Source of the DNA: JAWLAT01 sp041395325 | Lineage (GTDB): Bacteria; Pseudomonadota; Gammaproteobacteria; Xanthomonadales; SZUA-5 | Direction: 5' to 3' | NCBI GenBank assembly: GCA_041395325.1 | Contig: JAWLAT010000009.1 | Coordinates: forward strand, 1 to 64,000 | DNA length: 64,000 bases | Shown here: piece after piece, positions 16,644 to 26,503 of the stretch | Layout of the letters: each line of letters opens with the position of its first letter | How positions within the stretch are numbered: the first letter of the stretch is position 1 | The notes under the pieces: generated by a model | What the model saw: the letters and a program-made list of their open reading frames with translations, nothing else | Databases searched by the model: none | What the model was told of the DNA's origin: nothing | Program-made: the position numbers and the translations under genes

Positions 16644-16770
16644 AGGGCACAGGGCACAGGAACGGTGGTTTGAGGCTGGCGTGCTGGGCTGCGGGCGACG
16701 CAGTCACTCAGTCAATCGATTCGCATGTTCGCGCTGGGCCCTATGCCCTGGGCCCTGGGCCCTGTGCCCT
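16644..16770. repeat. Inverted heptamer-repeat element between ftsN and rhodanese gene
   Basis: Two AGGGCAC units plus a degenerate third (16644-16664) face five units GGGCCCT, ATGCCCT, GGGCCCT, GGGCCCT, GTGCCCT (16736-16770) across about 70 bases. An A-run follows. The spacer shares TTCGCATGT with the spacer of the 9549-9707 element but is otherwise different. Confidence 0.7.
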
Positions 16771-16841
16771 AAAAAGCACTCGACTCGCCTTTCCCCCCAT
16801 CCTTCGCCATAATCCGCGCCCCCTTGCGCAACGAGCATGGC

Positions 16842-17273
16842 ATGGACCGACTGCCCGAGTTCATTGGCAATCACCCACTTCTGGCCGCGGCCTTCGTCGG
16901 TCTGCTGGTGGCGTGGATCGGGTGGGAGATCAGCCAGCGTTTCCGCGGCTTTCGCAGCATCAGCTCGGCGCAGCTGGTGCGGTTGATGAATGACGACGGC
17001 CTGGTGCTGTTCGACGTCAGTTCCCACAGCGACTATCAGGCGGGCCATATTGCGCAGGCCCGGCATCTGCCGCCGTCTCAGGTCGACCCGGATGGCAAGG
17101 AGCTGGCCGCGCTGCGCGACAAGCCGATCGCGCTTTATTGCAAGTCCGGCGTGACGGCCGGCACCGTCGCTGCCAAGCTGGCCAAGGCCGGCTTCACCCA
17201 GGTCCATGTGCTCAAGGGCGGTCTGCAGTCCTGGCTCGGTGACAGCCTGCCGCTGGCCAAGGGCAAGCGCTGA
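16842..17273 (+). CDS. Membrane-anchored rhodanese (YibN-like)
   Basis: A 143-residue protein with one N-terminal membrane helix (about 10-30, NHPLLAAAFVGLLVAWIGWE) and a single rhodanese domain (about 40-135). The catalytic Cys is residue 100 in LYCKSGVTAG. YibN-type proteins transfer sulfane sulfur or act in envelope biology; the substrate is unknown. The ATG at 16842 begins the canonical MDRLPEF..NHP N-terminus; an in-frame TTG six codons earlier is less likely. A heptamer-repeat element lies just upstream. Confidence 0.85.
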   Translation: MDRLPEFIGNHPLLAAAFVGLLVAWIGWEISQRFRGFRSISSAQLVRLMNDDGLVLFDVSSHSDYQAGHIAQARHLPPSQVDPDGKELAALRDKPIALYCKSGVTAGTVAAKLAKAGFTQVHVLKGGLQSWLGDSLPLAKGKR

Positions 17274-17387
17274 ACGCGCAACAAGTTCACGAACAGTCTT
17301 AACCCCAGCGCGACAGCGCTGAACTAGACTGCGGGTAACTATCGCTCCGCCATGCGGAAGCGCCGAAAGTCACAAGGGAGGGCAATC

Positions 17388-18662
17388 ATGCTGGGAACGA
17401 GATCATGGGTGGCCGCGCTGCTGCTCGCGGTACTGACACTGGCGCCGTATGGCCAGGTACTGGCCGAGAAGGGTGGTGTGGAAGTGCCTGCGGCCAGCAA
17501 GACTGGTCGTACCGATCCCGAGGATGCGCGTGCGTCCAGCAAGAAGACGCAGGAATATCTGGTCGCCGCCTACGAGGCTGCCCAGGCCAAGGACTTTGAG
17601 ACTGCGTTGGCGCAGGTTGCCCTGCTCGAGGGCGACAAGAAGGTCAACAACTATGAGCGTGCCAAGGCGCTGCAGATTCGCTCGCAGATCGCCGCAGACC
17701 GCGGCGACATGCGCCAGGCGGCGCAGTACCTGGAACAGGCCGTCGCGCTCGACATCCTGCCCAATGTCGAACATTTCCAGGCGATGCTGATCATTGCGCA
17801 GATTTACGCCGCCGAGCAGGAATACCAGACCTCGATCCAGTGGTTCGATCGCTGGGAGCGCGATGCCAACATCGTGTCCGGTCGTCACTGGGCCACCCAG
17901 GCACAGAACTATTACTACCTGGATGACTTCGAGAAGACGGTCGAGATCATCAACAAGGCTTTCGCCACCGGTGATGAACCGCACGAGACTTGGGCCCAGC
18001 TCAAGGCCAACAGTCTGTACGAGCTGGAGCGCTACGACGAGGCTGCCGAGTTCGCCCGCGAGCAGAAGCTGCGCTTTGTCGACAACGAGAAGCTGCGTTC
18101 GCAGTTCCTCGGCATGGAGGCTGGCGCCTATGTCGAGGCCGACGATTATGAGCAGGCGCTGGAAGTGCTGGAAGATGCCAAGGCGCAGGGCTGGATTGCC
18201 AACGAAGTGCAGTGGAAGCAGCTCTACCAGCTGTACTTCGAGGATGAGCAGTATGCCAAGGCCAGCGGCGTGATTGAGGAAGGTATGGCGGCTGGCGCGC
18301 TGCCGCGCACGGCCAGCCTGCTGTCCGATCTGGGCGACGCCTACTACTTGCAGGACAACCTGCCCAAGGCGCTGGAGTCCTTTGGTGAGGCTGCTGCGAT
18401 GAGTACTGACGATGGCCACGCCGACCTGCAGCGGGGGCATATCCTGCTTGATCAGGAAAAGGACAAGGAAGCCGAAGCGGCGGTCCGTGCCGCGCTGGAC
18501 AAGGGCAATCTGAAGCAGGAAGGCACCGCGTGGTATCTGCTGTGCCTGTCGCAATACAACCAGGGCAAGGGCGGCGCGGCTCGAGAAGCCTGCGTCAAGG
18601 CACAGGGCTTTGATGAATCCCGTGCCAATGCCGACCAGCTGCTGAAGATGATGGGTCGCTGA
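17388..18662 (+). CDS. Exported TPR protein upstream of tonB
   Basis: A 424-residue protein. The start at 17388 follows AGGGAGGG and a signal peptide (SWVAALLLAVLTLAPYGQVLA). Several degenerate tetratricopeptide repeats fill the mature protein, for example EYLVAAYEAAQAKDFETALA, AAQYLEQAVALDILPNVEHF and LPKALESFGEAAAMSTDDGH. It precedes tonB-exbB-exbD-exbD by 151 bases in the same direction, so it may be co-expressed and assist TonB-dependent transport. It resembles the TPR partner of the TonB2 operon in role but not obviously in sequence. Confidence 0.82.
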   Translation: MLGTRSWVAALLLAVLTLAPYGQVLAEKGGVEVPAASKTGRTDPEDARASSKKTQEYLVAAYEAAQAKDFETALAQVALLEGDKKVNNYERAKALQIRSQIAADRGDMRQAAQYLEQAVALDILPNVEHFQAMLIIAQIYAAEQEYQTSIQWFDRWERDANIVSGRHWATQAQNYYYLDDFEKTVEIINKAFATGDEPHETWAQLKANSLYELERYDEAAEFAREQKLRFVDNEKLRSQFLGMEAGAYVEADDYEQALEVLEDAKAQGWIANEVQWKQLYQLYFEDEQYAKASGVIEEGMAAGALPRTASLLSDLGDAYYLQDNLPKALESFGEAAAMSTDDGHADLQRGHILLDQEKDKEAEAAVRAALDKGNLKQEGTAWYLLCLSQYNQGKGGAAREACVKAQGFDESRANADQLLKMMGR

Positions 18663-18813
18663 TGAGCGTCATGTCACCGCCACGACCGCTTGTGGCTGGC
18701 AAAGGCCATGGTGTACTTTCCGGCCTCTTCGGCTCCCGTCGACGGCCGGAGTTCCCGGCCATTCCGACGCGGCACCAGCAGGTGTCGTTCACTACTGATT
18801 TCTGGGCGTAATC

Positions 18814-19497
<684 letters not shown>

Positions 19498-19508
19498 GAG
19501 CTGAGCGC

Positions 19509-20399
19509 ATGCAAGATCAACTGAATGCGACGCCGGCCGACCCGGCCGCCGTCGACCCGGCAGCCGCTACCGATGCAGCGATGATGGCCGCGCAAGCGCC
19601 GGCCACGGACGTGTCGACCGTTAGCCTGGGCGAAGATCTCCCGCCCATGACGATCGATGATCTGATCGGCGACACCGACTCGCTGGCATTGAGCAAGATG
19701 GGTTTCGCCCATCTCGTTCAGCACATCGATTACATCGGCCTGACCGTGTTGGCCACGATGGCAGTGATGTCGGTGCTGACCTGGTTTTACATCTTTCACA
19801 ACGCCTTTCGAATCTGGTCGGTGAAGCGGCGAGCGAACGCGTTGCTGAACGACTTCTGGGATTCGCCGACACCGGCCTCTGCCGTGGAGCGTCTGGAGAG
19901 CGAGCCGGAATATGAGCCGCTGTCGAAGATTGCCCTCGAAGCCGCTCACGCGGCCGCGCATCACTCCGACAGTCAGGGTGGTCGCATGGCGGAAGCGCTG
20001 AGCCGTCACGAGTTCATCGATCGCAGCCTGCGTCAGGCCGTGATGCGTGAGTCCGGCCGTTTTGAAACCGGATTGACGCTGCTGGCCACCGTCGGTTCGA
20101 CGGCGCCCTTCGTGGGTCTGTTCGGTACCGTCTGGGGCATCTATCACGCGCTGATCGGCATCAGCAAGTCGGGCAAGGCCACGCTGGATGTTGTGGCAGG
20201 ACCGGTGGGTGAAGCGCTGATCATGACCTGTATCGGACTGGGCGTGGCCATCCCGGCGGTGCTCGCCTACAACATGTTTGTGCGCAGCAATCGCGACGTA
20301 AACGCGTCTTTGAACCGTTTCGCACACGATCTGCTCGACTATTTCGCCACCGGTGAGCGGGTCAAGCCGCAGCGCTACGGCAGCCGCAAGACGGCCTGA
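19509..20399 (+). CDS. exbB: ExbB proton channel subunit
   Basis: A 296-residue MotA/TolQ/ExbB protein with an Ala/Asp-rich N-terminal extension (about residues 1-60), then three membrane helices. The core motifs are LLATVGSTAPFVGLFGTVWG and GEALIMTCIGLGVAIPAVLA. With ExbD it forms the inner-membrane motor for TonB. It lies 11 bases after tonB and 14 before the first exbD. It is a close paralogue of the separate ExbB encoded at 22402-23151. Confidence 0.95.
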   Translation: MQDQLNATPADPAAVDPAAATDAAMMAAQAPATDVSTVSLGEDLPPMTIDDLIGDTDSLALSKMGFAHLVQHIDYIGLTVLATMAVMSVLTWFYIFHNAFRIWSVKRRANALLNDFWDSPTPASAVERLESEPEYEPLSKIALEAAHAAAHHSDSQGGRMAEALSRHEFIDRSLRQAVMRESGRFETGLTLLATVGSTAPFVGLFGTVWGIYHALIGISKSGKATLDVVAGPVGEALIMTCIGLGVAIPAVLAYNMFVRSNRDVNASLNRFAHDLLDYFATGERVKPQRYGSRKTA

Positions 20400-20413
20400 T
20401 CAGGAGACAAGTC

Positions 20414-20842
20414 ATGGGAATGAGTGTGGGTTCAGGTGGCAACGAAGCCGCCCCGATGACCGACATCAACACCACGCCCCTGGTGGACGTGATGCTGGTG
20501 CTGCTGATCATCTTCATGATTACCGCGCCACTGATGGCCAACAAGGTGCCGGTGAAACTGCCGGAAGCGGCCAATCAGCCGGATGAGGCGGAGGGCCGAG
20601 CGATCGTGCTGTCCATTCAGGATCGTGGCGGTGGCAACGTGCAGCTGTTCTGGGAAGAAGACCCGGTGCAGTTTGACGGCATGCTCAATCGTCTGAAGAC
20701 CGAGGCCGTGAAGAATCCGCAGCCGGAGTTCAAGATTCGTGCGGACAAGTCCTTGAGCTTCAAGGAAGTGCGTGAAGTTCTTGGTGCCGCCAAGACTGCA
20801 GGCATTCGCAAGGTCGGTTTCGTCACCGCACCCGGCAACTAG
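20414..20842 (+). CDS. exbD1: ExbD subunit, first copy
   Basis: A 142-residue ExbD with the channel Asp in DINTTPLVDVMLVLLIIFMI (about residues 17-36) and a periplasmic domain ending KTAGIRKVGFVTAPGN. It pairs with ExbB in the TonB motor. It is followed 12 bases later by a second exbD; two tandem copies with different periplasmic domains are the known xanthomonad arrangement (exbD1, exbD2). Confidence 0.94.
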   Translation: MGMSVGSGGNEAAPMTDINTTPLVDVMLVLLIIFMITAPLMANKVPVKLPEAANQPDEAEGRAIVLSIQDRGGGNVQLFWEEDPVQFDGMLNRLKTEAVKNPQPEFKIRADKSLSFKEVREVLGAAKTAGIRKVGFVTAPGN

Positions 20843-20854
20843 GGAGTACAGCAG

Positions 20855-21307
20855 ATGGCCTTCAGTTCCGGCGGCGATACCGCCCACAATGCACCGAAGA
20901 ATGACATCAACACCACGCCGCTGGTCGACGTGATGTTGGTGCTGCTGATCATCTTCATGATCACGGCGCCGTTGTTGTCGCACAAGGTGAAGATCAAGCT
21001 GCCGCAGCCCAACACCAATCCTTCCGAAGAGAAGATCGAGCCGATCAGTCTCGAGATCAAGGACATTGGCGGTGTGCCGCAATTCATCCTCAACGGCACG
21101 CCGACCGACATGCGTGGTCTGCAACTGGCCTTCCGCGAGCAGGGCAAGAAGCCGGAAGACGAACAGTCCGAGTTCAAGATCGAAGCCGACGACACGGTCG
21201 AGTACCAGGTCATGGCCGAGATCCTCGCTGCCGCCCGCAACGCCAATGTGGAGAAGCTCGGCTTCGCCGAACTCTTCAAGCCCGGCGACCGCATCATGCA
21301 GCAGTAG
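20855..21307 (+). CDS. exbD2: ExbD subunit, second copy
   Basis: A 150-residue ExbD paralogue of its upstream neighbour. The membrane helix and channel Asp are nearly identical (DINTTPLVDVMLVLLIIFMI), while the periplasmic half differs (KIKLPQPNTNPSEEKIEPI). In Xanthomonas the second ExbD is dispensable for iron uptake but needed for some host responses; whether that holds here is unknown. The operon ends at the strong terminator at 21326-21360. Confidence 0.92.
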   Translation: MAFSSGGDTAHNAPKNDINTTPLVDVMLVLLIIFMITAPLLSHKVKIKLPQPNTNPSEEKIEPISLEIKDIGGVPQFILNGTPTDMRGLQLAFREQGKKPEDEQSEFKIEADDTVEYQVMAEILAAARNANVEKLGFAELFKPGDRIMQQ

Positions 21308-21325
21308 CGATCAGTGCTTGCCGTC

Positions 21326-21360
21326 GAAAGAAGCCCGCCCAGTGCGGGCTTCTTTCGTTT
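21326..21360. terminator. Bidirectional terminator between exbD and pdxJ
   Basis: A perfect 13-bp stem (GAAAGAAGCCCGC and its complement) closes a five-base loop, with T-rich sequence on the right flank. The two convergent units, tonB-exbBDD and pdxJ, run into it from both sides. Confidence 0.9.
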
Positions 21361-21416
21361 CGAAGGCGTCCACGTGCCAGGTGGCGGTCGGCGAGCAGAC
21401 CCAGGACATGGCCAGA

Positions 21417-22166
21417 TCAGCTGCTGGCTTCTGCAATGGCCTGCAGGTAGCGCTGGACACACGCCTCCAGGCCCAGATAGATCGCGTCGCCAAACAGCGC
21501 GTGGCCAATCGAGACCTCGGCAATCTCCGGGGCGCAACGCAGCAAAGGCGTCAGGTTGTTCAGGTCCAGATCGTGACCGGCATTGACGGCCAGCCCCGCA
21601 CTCAACGCGGCATCGACAGCGCGACGGACGGGTGCCAGTGCAGACGCCGCAGGGCCTGCTTGGAAGTCGGCCGCATAGGGCCCGGTATAGAGTTCCACCC
21701 GCTCGGCACCGAGTTCCCGGGCCAGCATCCACTGCTGACTGCCGACGTCCATGAACAGGCTGACACGCGCCCCGAGCGCCTGGAAGCGCTCAATCAATGG
21801 CGCCAGTCGCCCGGCATCCGCGGCCAGGTCCCAGCCATGGTCAGATGTGATCTGCCCATCACCGTCAGGGACCAGCGTGACCTGGGCAGGCCGGGCCTGT
21901 TCGACCAGCGCCAACAGGCCGGGATAGCGAGCGTTGGCTGGCGCAAAGGGGTTGCCCTCAATGTTGAACTCCACCGGATGGCGGCCGGCAAGCGCCAACA
22001 CATCGTCCGGGCGGATGTGACGCAGATCCGGCCTCGGATGCACGGTGATCCCTTGTGCTCCAGCGGCCACAGCCACGTCGGCTGCGCGCAGGACCGAGGG
22101 CTCAGTTCCGCCACGGCTGTTGCGCAGCACCGCAACCTTGTTCACATTCACACTCAATCGCGTCAT
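21417..22166 (-). CDS. pdxJ: Pyridoxine 5'-phosphate synthase
   Basis: A 249-residue TIM-barrel enzyme that condenses 1-deoxyxylulose 5-phosphate with 3-amino-2-oxopropyl phosphate in vitamin B6 synthesis. Motifs include RLSVNVNKVAVLRNSRGG at the N-terminus, GITVHPRPDLRHIRPDD, FNIEGNP, the active-site VTLVPD, ELYTGPYA, and NAGHDLDLNNL. Length matches the family (about 240). ATG at 22166 gives the standard start MTRLSVNVNKVA. Its position convergent to exbD is as in Xanthomonas. Confidence 0.96.
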   Translation of the reverse strand: MTRLSVNVNKVAVLRNSRGGTEPSVLRAADVAVAAGAQGITVHPRPDLRHIRPDDVLALAGRHPVEFNIEGNPFAPANARYPGLLALVEQARPAQVTLVPDGDGQITSDHGWDLAADAGRLAPLIERFQALGARVSLFMDVGSQQWMLARELGAERVELYTGPYAADFQAGPAASALAPVRRAVDAALSAGLAVNAGHDLDLNNLTPLLRCAPEIAEVSIGHALFGDAIYLGLEACVQRYLQAIAEASS

Positions 22167-22401
22167 TGACTCAGCGCCATCCGACTGCCACAAGAGTCGC
22201 CATGCTGCAGCAACTGCGCATCCGCCGTCCAAGGCTCGCGCCGACCCAGTTGTAAAGCTAGACTAAGTGTTAGAGCCGCTGCTCGAAAAATTGCCATTTC
22301 CGCGACATAGCGTCCGCGCAGATGGTGTAGCATTGGCGCCCCTTTGACCCGCAGCCGCCCGCGTGCGGCCCCTAGAAGCAGATCAGATAAAGAGGTCCAG
22401 C

Positions 22402-23151
22402 ATGGAAAACCAAATGGGTTTGTCCCACCTGCTCAACAACATGGATATGATCGGGTGGCTGACCTTCGCGACGCTGGCCCTGATGGGTCTGTTGACGCTG
22501 TGGTTCATCATCGTCGGCACGATGCGCAACGCCAGCATCCGTTCGCGCGCCCACCGCGTCGTTCGCACCTTCTGGGAAACGCAGAATCCGCAGGAAGCCA
22601 TCCGCGCGATGGAATCCGAGCCGAAGAGCGAGCCCTTCTCCAAGATTGCGCTGGATTGCGCCAACGCCGCTGCCCACCACGCCAAGAGCGAAGGCAGCCG
22701 CCTGGTGGAAGCGCTGAACCGCTCCGAGTTCATCGACCGCGCGCTGCGCCAGGCCGTCAGCCGTGAGAGCGGTCGTCTGGAAGGTGGTCTGACGTTGCTG
22801 GCCACGGTCGGTTCGACTGCGCCCTTCGTGGGTCTGTTCGGTACGGTGTGGGGCATCTACCACGCCCTGATCAAGATCGGCGCGTCCGGTCAGGCCTCGC
22901 TGGACGTGGTCGCTGGCCCGGTCGGTGAAGCCTTGATCATGACCTGCTTCGGTCTGGGCGTCGCCATCCCCGCGGTGCTCGCCTACAACTTCTTCGTTCG
23001 CGCCAACCGCGTGACGCTGGCCCAGTTCGACGAGTTCGCGCATGATCTGCACGACTACTTCGCGACCGGCGCGCGTGTCGGCGGTGGCGGTGGCGGTGCG
23101 GCTCCGCGCGCTGCGGCTCCGCAGCCGAAGCCGGCGCCGGCCAAGGCCTGA
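22402..23151 (+). CDS. Stand-alone ExbB paralogue
   Basis: A 249-residue ExbB without the N-terminal extension of the copy at 19509; start at 22402 after AGAGG. Core motifs match that copy almost exactly (LLATVGSTAPFVGLFGTVWG, GEALIMTCFGLGVAIPAVLA), but the C-terminus is a Gly/Ala/Pro tail (VGGGGGG then PKPAPAKA). No exbD or tonB follows; a terminator closes it. It may exchange into the nearby TonB motor under other conditions, or pair with an ExbD elsewhere. A duplication of exbB across pdxJ is the simplest origin. Confidence 0.9.
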   Translation: MENQMGLSHLLNNMDMIGWLTFATLALMGLLTLWFIIVGTMRNASIRSRAHRVVRTFWETQNPQEAIRAMESEPKSEPFSKIALDCANAAAHHAKSEGSRLVEALNRSEFIDRALRQAVSRESGRLEGGLTLLATVGSTAPFVGLFGTVWGIYHALIKIGASGQASLDVVAGPVGEALIMTCFGLGVAIPAVLAYNFFVRANRVTLAQFDEFAHDLHDYFATGARVGGGGGGAAPRAAAPQPKPAPAKA

Positions 23152-23173
23152 GCACCGACTCAAGCTTGACTCC

Positions 23174-23199
23174 GAAAGGGCCCCGCACGGGGCCCTTTC
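23174..23199 (+). terminator. Rho-independent terminator after the stand-alone exbB
   Basis: A perfect 12-bp stem (GAAAGGGCCCCG and its complement) with a two-base loop is followed by TCTCTTT. Confidence 0.88.
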
Positions 23200-23640
23200 T
23201 CTTTGCGTAATCGGCACCCTCGGGGTTGCAGCAATCCAGTCCAGAGGGCGAGCGAATCGATGCCTGTGATGGATCACGAAAGCTCGAAGGGCGGCGACCG
23301 CAACGCGAGGATGCGGTCGGTGGGACCGCGTGGTCGGTGATTGCCGACCGGGCGGACGCACCTGCATCAACAATGAAATCGAGGCTGGAACTGCCCAGAC
23401 GCCGTCCCTCAACATCGCCTATGGCGGCGTGACCGTCTGGGCCATCACCGCGGCAGCTCCGCCCATACGGGCTGAACCTGGGCCATCGAGCAGCACGGTC
23501 CGCCCGCGCGCATGGGCTGCCCGCGCTTTCGACCCGAATTGATTGCTGTGTCGCCCAGCGACGCTGATCGCGCTGTGCTCAGCAAGCTGCTGAGACTGCC
23601 GCAACCGCCGTAGCCGAGACTCGATGGCCTCGCCTTCCGT
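23200..23640. other. Gene-free stretch, no recognised content
   Basis: About 440 bases between a terminator and the convergent S9 peptidase stop. Short open frames exist, one reading INNEIEAGTAQTPSLNIAYG, but none has a binding site or family match. It could hold remains of a lost gene; nothing further can be supported. Confidence 0.4.
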
Positions 23641-25725
23641 TCAGTGCGAGTCTTCCAGCCAGCGTGCGAGCCATCCGTGCACCTCTCCGTAGTAGTGCCG
23701 GCTGTTGTGCGCGTTCTGGATCCAGTGGTCTTCGGTGGGGTAGACCAGCAGCCGACTCGGTACCTGCTGCCGCTGCAGCAGCGACCAGTATTCCAGCACG
23801 TTGTTCATCGGTACCCGATAGTCGCGCTCACCCACACTGACCAGCACCGGGGTGCGGAAGTTGGCGGCCAGTCGCGCCGGATTCTGTTCAGTCCAGACCG
23901 AGCCCTGCTCCCACACCGGACCGCCGGCGGTGACTTCGCGCCCATAGATGATGTCGCTGGTGCCCCATTGCGCTTCCAGGTTGACCAGTCCGGCGTGTGA
24001 GATCAGGCAGCGATAGCGATCGGTGGTGCCCTGTAGCCAGTTGGCCAAATGACCGCCGTAGCTGGCACCGCCTGCGCACTGCCGACTGCCATCGATGTAG
24101 GGGAAGCGTTCGATCGCAACTTCGGCGGCTTGTTGGATGTCGGCCGCCGGTCCGGCAAAGGGGTCGCCCTGGATCGATTGCGCAAAGGCCTCGCCAAAGC
24201 CGGTGGAACCGCGATAGTTGGTCAGCAGCACCACGTATCCCGGCGCAGCCAGCAGGTGGTAGTTCCAGCGCAGGAAAAAGTGGTCGCGCCACATGCTGTG
24301 AGGCCCGCCGTGCATGAGCACCAGCAACGGGTAACGCCGCTGCGGGTCGAAGTCGGGTGGCCGGATCAGCATGCTGTGTATGGGCATGCCCTGATCATTG
24401 TCGAACCAGAAATGGATCGGCTCGGCCAGATCCAGCTCGGCCGCGGCCGCCACAGCGACCTGAGTCAGGGGCTGCGTGCGTCCGTTGGCGACGTCGATTC
24501 GCACCAGTTCGGGCGGCTCGGTGCTGCTCTGATACACCGCCACCAGGGTCCGCTCGCGTCCGGCGGACACGCTGAGCTGGCCGAGCACGCCGCGCTCCAG
24601 TTCCAGCACGGGCCGACCGATGGCCGACCGCGCGCCCAGCGTGTGCAGATCGACATGTCCGGCGCGTTCGGTCAGATACCAGACGTCGCTGCCGTTCGGA
24701 TCGGCCTCGAAATCGTCAATGGAACGCCCCTCTGGCGCCGACAGACGTCGCTCGAAGCGGCCCTCAGGCCAGCTGTACTGATCCACGTGGGCCGCGTTGT
24801 AGACCTTGTCCCCGCGCGGACGTACCTGGACATAGAGCCGCTTGCCACGATCGCCGAAGCGCGGCGTCGCGTGACTGTCGCCGCGTCCACCGAGCCCGCT
24901 GATCTGGCGCAGCTGCAGGCCGTCCAACTCCAGCGACCACAGCTCGGTGTGAGTGAAGCCATAGGCAGCCTCATTGGCATTCTGGCTGGCCACGAACAGC
25001 ACGAAACGGCCGTCCGGCGAGTAGACCGGATCCAGCGTGCCACTGCTCAACTCGAGCCGAGGGCCGTAGCCATCGGCCTGTACCAGCGGCGTTTCTGCCA
25101 GCAAGTCCGTGGCTGGTCCACCGTCCACAGGGACCTGGAACAGGCGCGTCTGACGCTCATCCAGCCAACGGTTCCAGCGACGAATGGGAAAGCCCTCGTA
25201 GGTGCGCACCTGCTCCGGCCGGGCGGCGATCTCCGCGGCACGCCGGCGGTCCTGTTCATCACCGTTGGTGCCGGCGTGCACCACGCTCTGAAACAGAATG
25301 AAGCGACCGTCCGGCGAAAACGCGGGCGTACGCGCACCGCCGAGTTGCTGGGTCAGCCGCCGAGCCTCTCCGCCATTGGCCAGATCGAGCAGATAGACCT
25401 GCGGCGCGTCGTCGCCTTCGCGTTGCGAGACGAAAGCCAGCAGCTGGCCATCCGGAGACCAGGCGGGCTGCGCCTCGGCTGCCGGGTGAAAGGTCAGCCT
25501 GCGCCCGCCGCCGACGCGGGCATCCATCAACCACAGATCCGCCACATCAGGGCCGTCTAAGCTGGCCTGGGTCAGCTGGATCGCGACGCGCGTGCCATCC
25601 GGACTGACCACGGGACCGGCCAGACGCGGCAGCGTCCACATGCGCTCGTGGTCGATGACCGTCCCAGCCTGAGCCAACCCGACCAGCAACATCGACCCCA
25701 ATACCAGCTTGCCCAGATCCGGCAC
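23641..25725 (-). CDS. Exported S9 family (prolyl oligopeptidase-type) peptidase
   Basis: A 694-residue serine peptidase of the S9C/dipeptidyl-peptidase type. GTG at 25725 is chosen because AGGGAGGATC precedes it; a signal peptide (LGKLVLGSMLLVGLAQA) follows. Residues about 40-430 form a beta-propeller with repeated SPDG motifs (VVSPDGTR, AWSPDGQLL, AFSPDGRF, VYSPDGRF). The alpha/beta-hydrolase domain (about 440-694) has catalytic Ser555 in GGASYGGH, Asp635 in GERDYRVP and His667 in PTEDHWI. It would cleave short peptides in the periplasm or outside. It is transcribed alone and diverges from the EF-hand gene. Confidence 0.93.
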   Translation of the reverse strand: MPDLGKLVLGSMLLVGLAQAGTVIDHERMWTLPRLAGPVVSPDGTRVAIQLTQASLDGPDVADLWLMDARVGGGRRLTFHPAAEAQPAWSPDGQLLAFVSQREGDDAPQVYLLDLANGGEARRLTQQLGGARTPAFSPDGRFILFQSVVHAGTNGDEQDRRRAAEIAARPEQVRTYEGFPIRRWNRWLDERQTRLFQVPVDGGPATDLLAETPLVQADGYGPRLELSSGTLDPVYSPDGRFVLFVASQNANEAAYGFTHTELWSLELDGLQLRQISGLGGRGDSHATPRFGDRGKRLYVQVRPRGDKVYNAAHVDQYSWPEGRFERRLSAPEGRSIDDFEADPNGSDVWYLTERAGHVDLHTLGARSAIGRPVLELERGVLGQLSVSAGRERTLVAVYQSSTEPPELVRIDVANGRTQPLTQVAVAAAAELDLAEPIHFWFDNDQGMPIHSMLIRPPDFDPQRRYPLLVLMHGGPHSMWRDHFFLRWNYHLLAAPGYVVLLTNYRGSTGFGEAFAQSIQGDPFAGPAADIQQAAEVAIERFPYIDGSRQCAGGASYGGHLANWLQGTTDRYRCLISHAGLVNLEAQWGTSDIIYGREVTAGGPVWEQGSVWTEQNPARLAANFRTPVLVSVGERDYRVPMNNVLEYWSLLQRQQVPSRLLVYPTEDHWIQNAHNSRHYYGEVHGWLARWLEDSH

Positions 25726-25904
25726 TGTTGATCCTCCCTGTGCGAACCCCAACCATGCCCCGACCGGCGCGTATCGCTCAAGTCCTGCCAGCGACAGCGG
25801 CGCAACGCCAGCTGAACGCGACCGACCAATGGCCGACGGAAGCCCGCAGTCGCAGCGTTGAAGTTATCGAGGCCAGCAACGGCCCCGACATGAGGAGCAG
25901 CAGC

Positions 25905-26384
25905 ATGCAAAAGCAGACCCGCACGACCCCGCGTCCGTTGATCATTGCCACGCTGGTGGCGGCCACCTTCAGCCTCGGCGTCGGCCTGGCCGTCGCAGGT
26001 CCGCATGGACAAGGCCACCGTGGCGCCATGGGCGCCGGCTTCGACAAGATGGACGCCGACGGCGACGGTCAGGTGACCAAGGCCGAAGCCGATGCCTTCC
26101 GCGCGGCGCGCCAGGCCGGCCTGGATGCCAATCTTGACGGCGTGATTACCTATGAGGAGCAGCGCGACCACCGCCAGGCCATGGCCGAGGTGCGTGCCCG
26201 TGAGCGTTTTGCGCGGATGGACACCGATGGTGACGGCCAGGTGAGTCTGGCCGAGTTCAACCAGCGCAAGGACCAGTGGTTTGACCGCGTCGACAGCAAC
26301 GGCGATGGCATCATCAGTGCTGACGAACGCAAGGCGGCCGGCAAGCATCGCGGCAAGCGTCATCAGCGTCGCGACGAGCGCTGA
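25905..26384 (+). CDS. Exported EF-hand calcium-binding protein
   Basis: A 159-residue protein. The start at 25905 is set by AGGAG seven bases upstream; a signal peptide (LIIATLVAATFSLGVGLAVA) follows. Four EF-hand loops are visible: DADGDGQVTKAE, DANLDGVITYEE, DTDGDGQVSLAE and DSNGDGIISADE, so up to four Ca2+ may be bound. The C-terminus is very basic (KHRGKRHQRRDER). It lies just upstream of an ECF sigma operon, separated by a GC-rich hairpin at 26392-26417 without a T-run, so partial co-transcription is possible. A calcium-signalling role is not shown. Confidence 0.88.
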   Translation: MQKQTRTTPRPLIIATLVAATFSLGVGLAVAGPHGQGHRGAMGAGFDKMDADGDGQVTKAEADAFRAARQAGLDANLDGVITYEEQRDHRQAMAEVRARERFARMDTDGDGQVSLAEFNQRKDQWFDRVDSNGDGIISADERKAAGKHRGKRHQRRDER

Positions 26385-26503
26385 GTACCAGCCGGCCCGG
26401 GGCGTGCTCCGGGCCGGATCTCCGCAGCAACGATTCAGGCCCTCGAGGTTGCCCCATCCTGCAAGCCGACACCGCCACCGTTGACGATCCGGATGCACCC
26501 CTG

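Noticed and set aside
24049..25560. A 503-codon frame antisense to the S9 peptidase
   Set aside because: Shadow frame; the minus strand carries the signal peptide, propeller motifs and catalytic triad.
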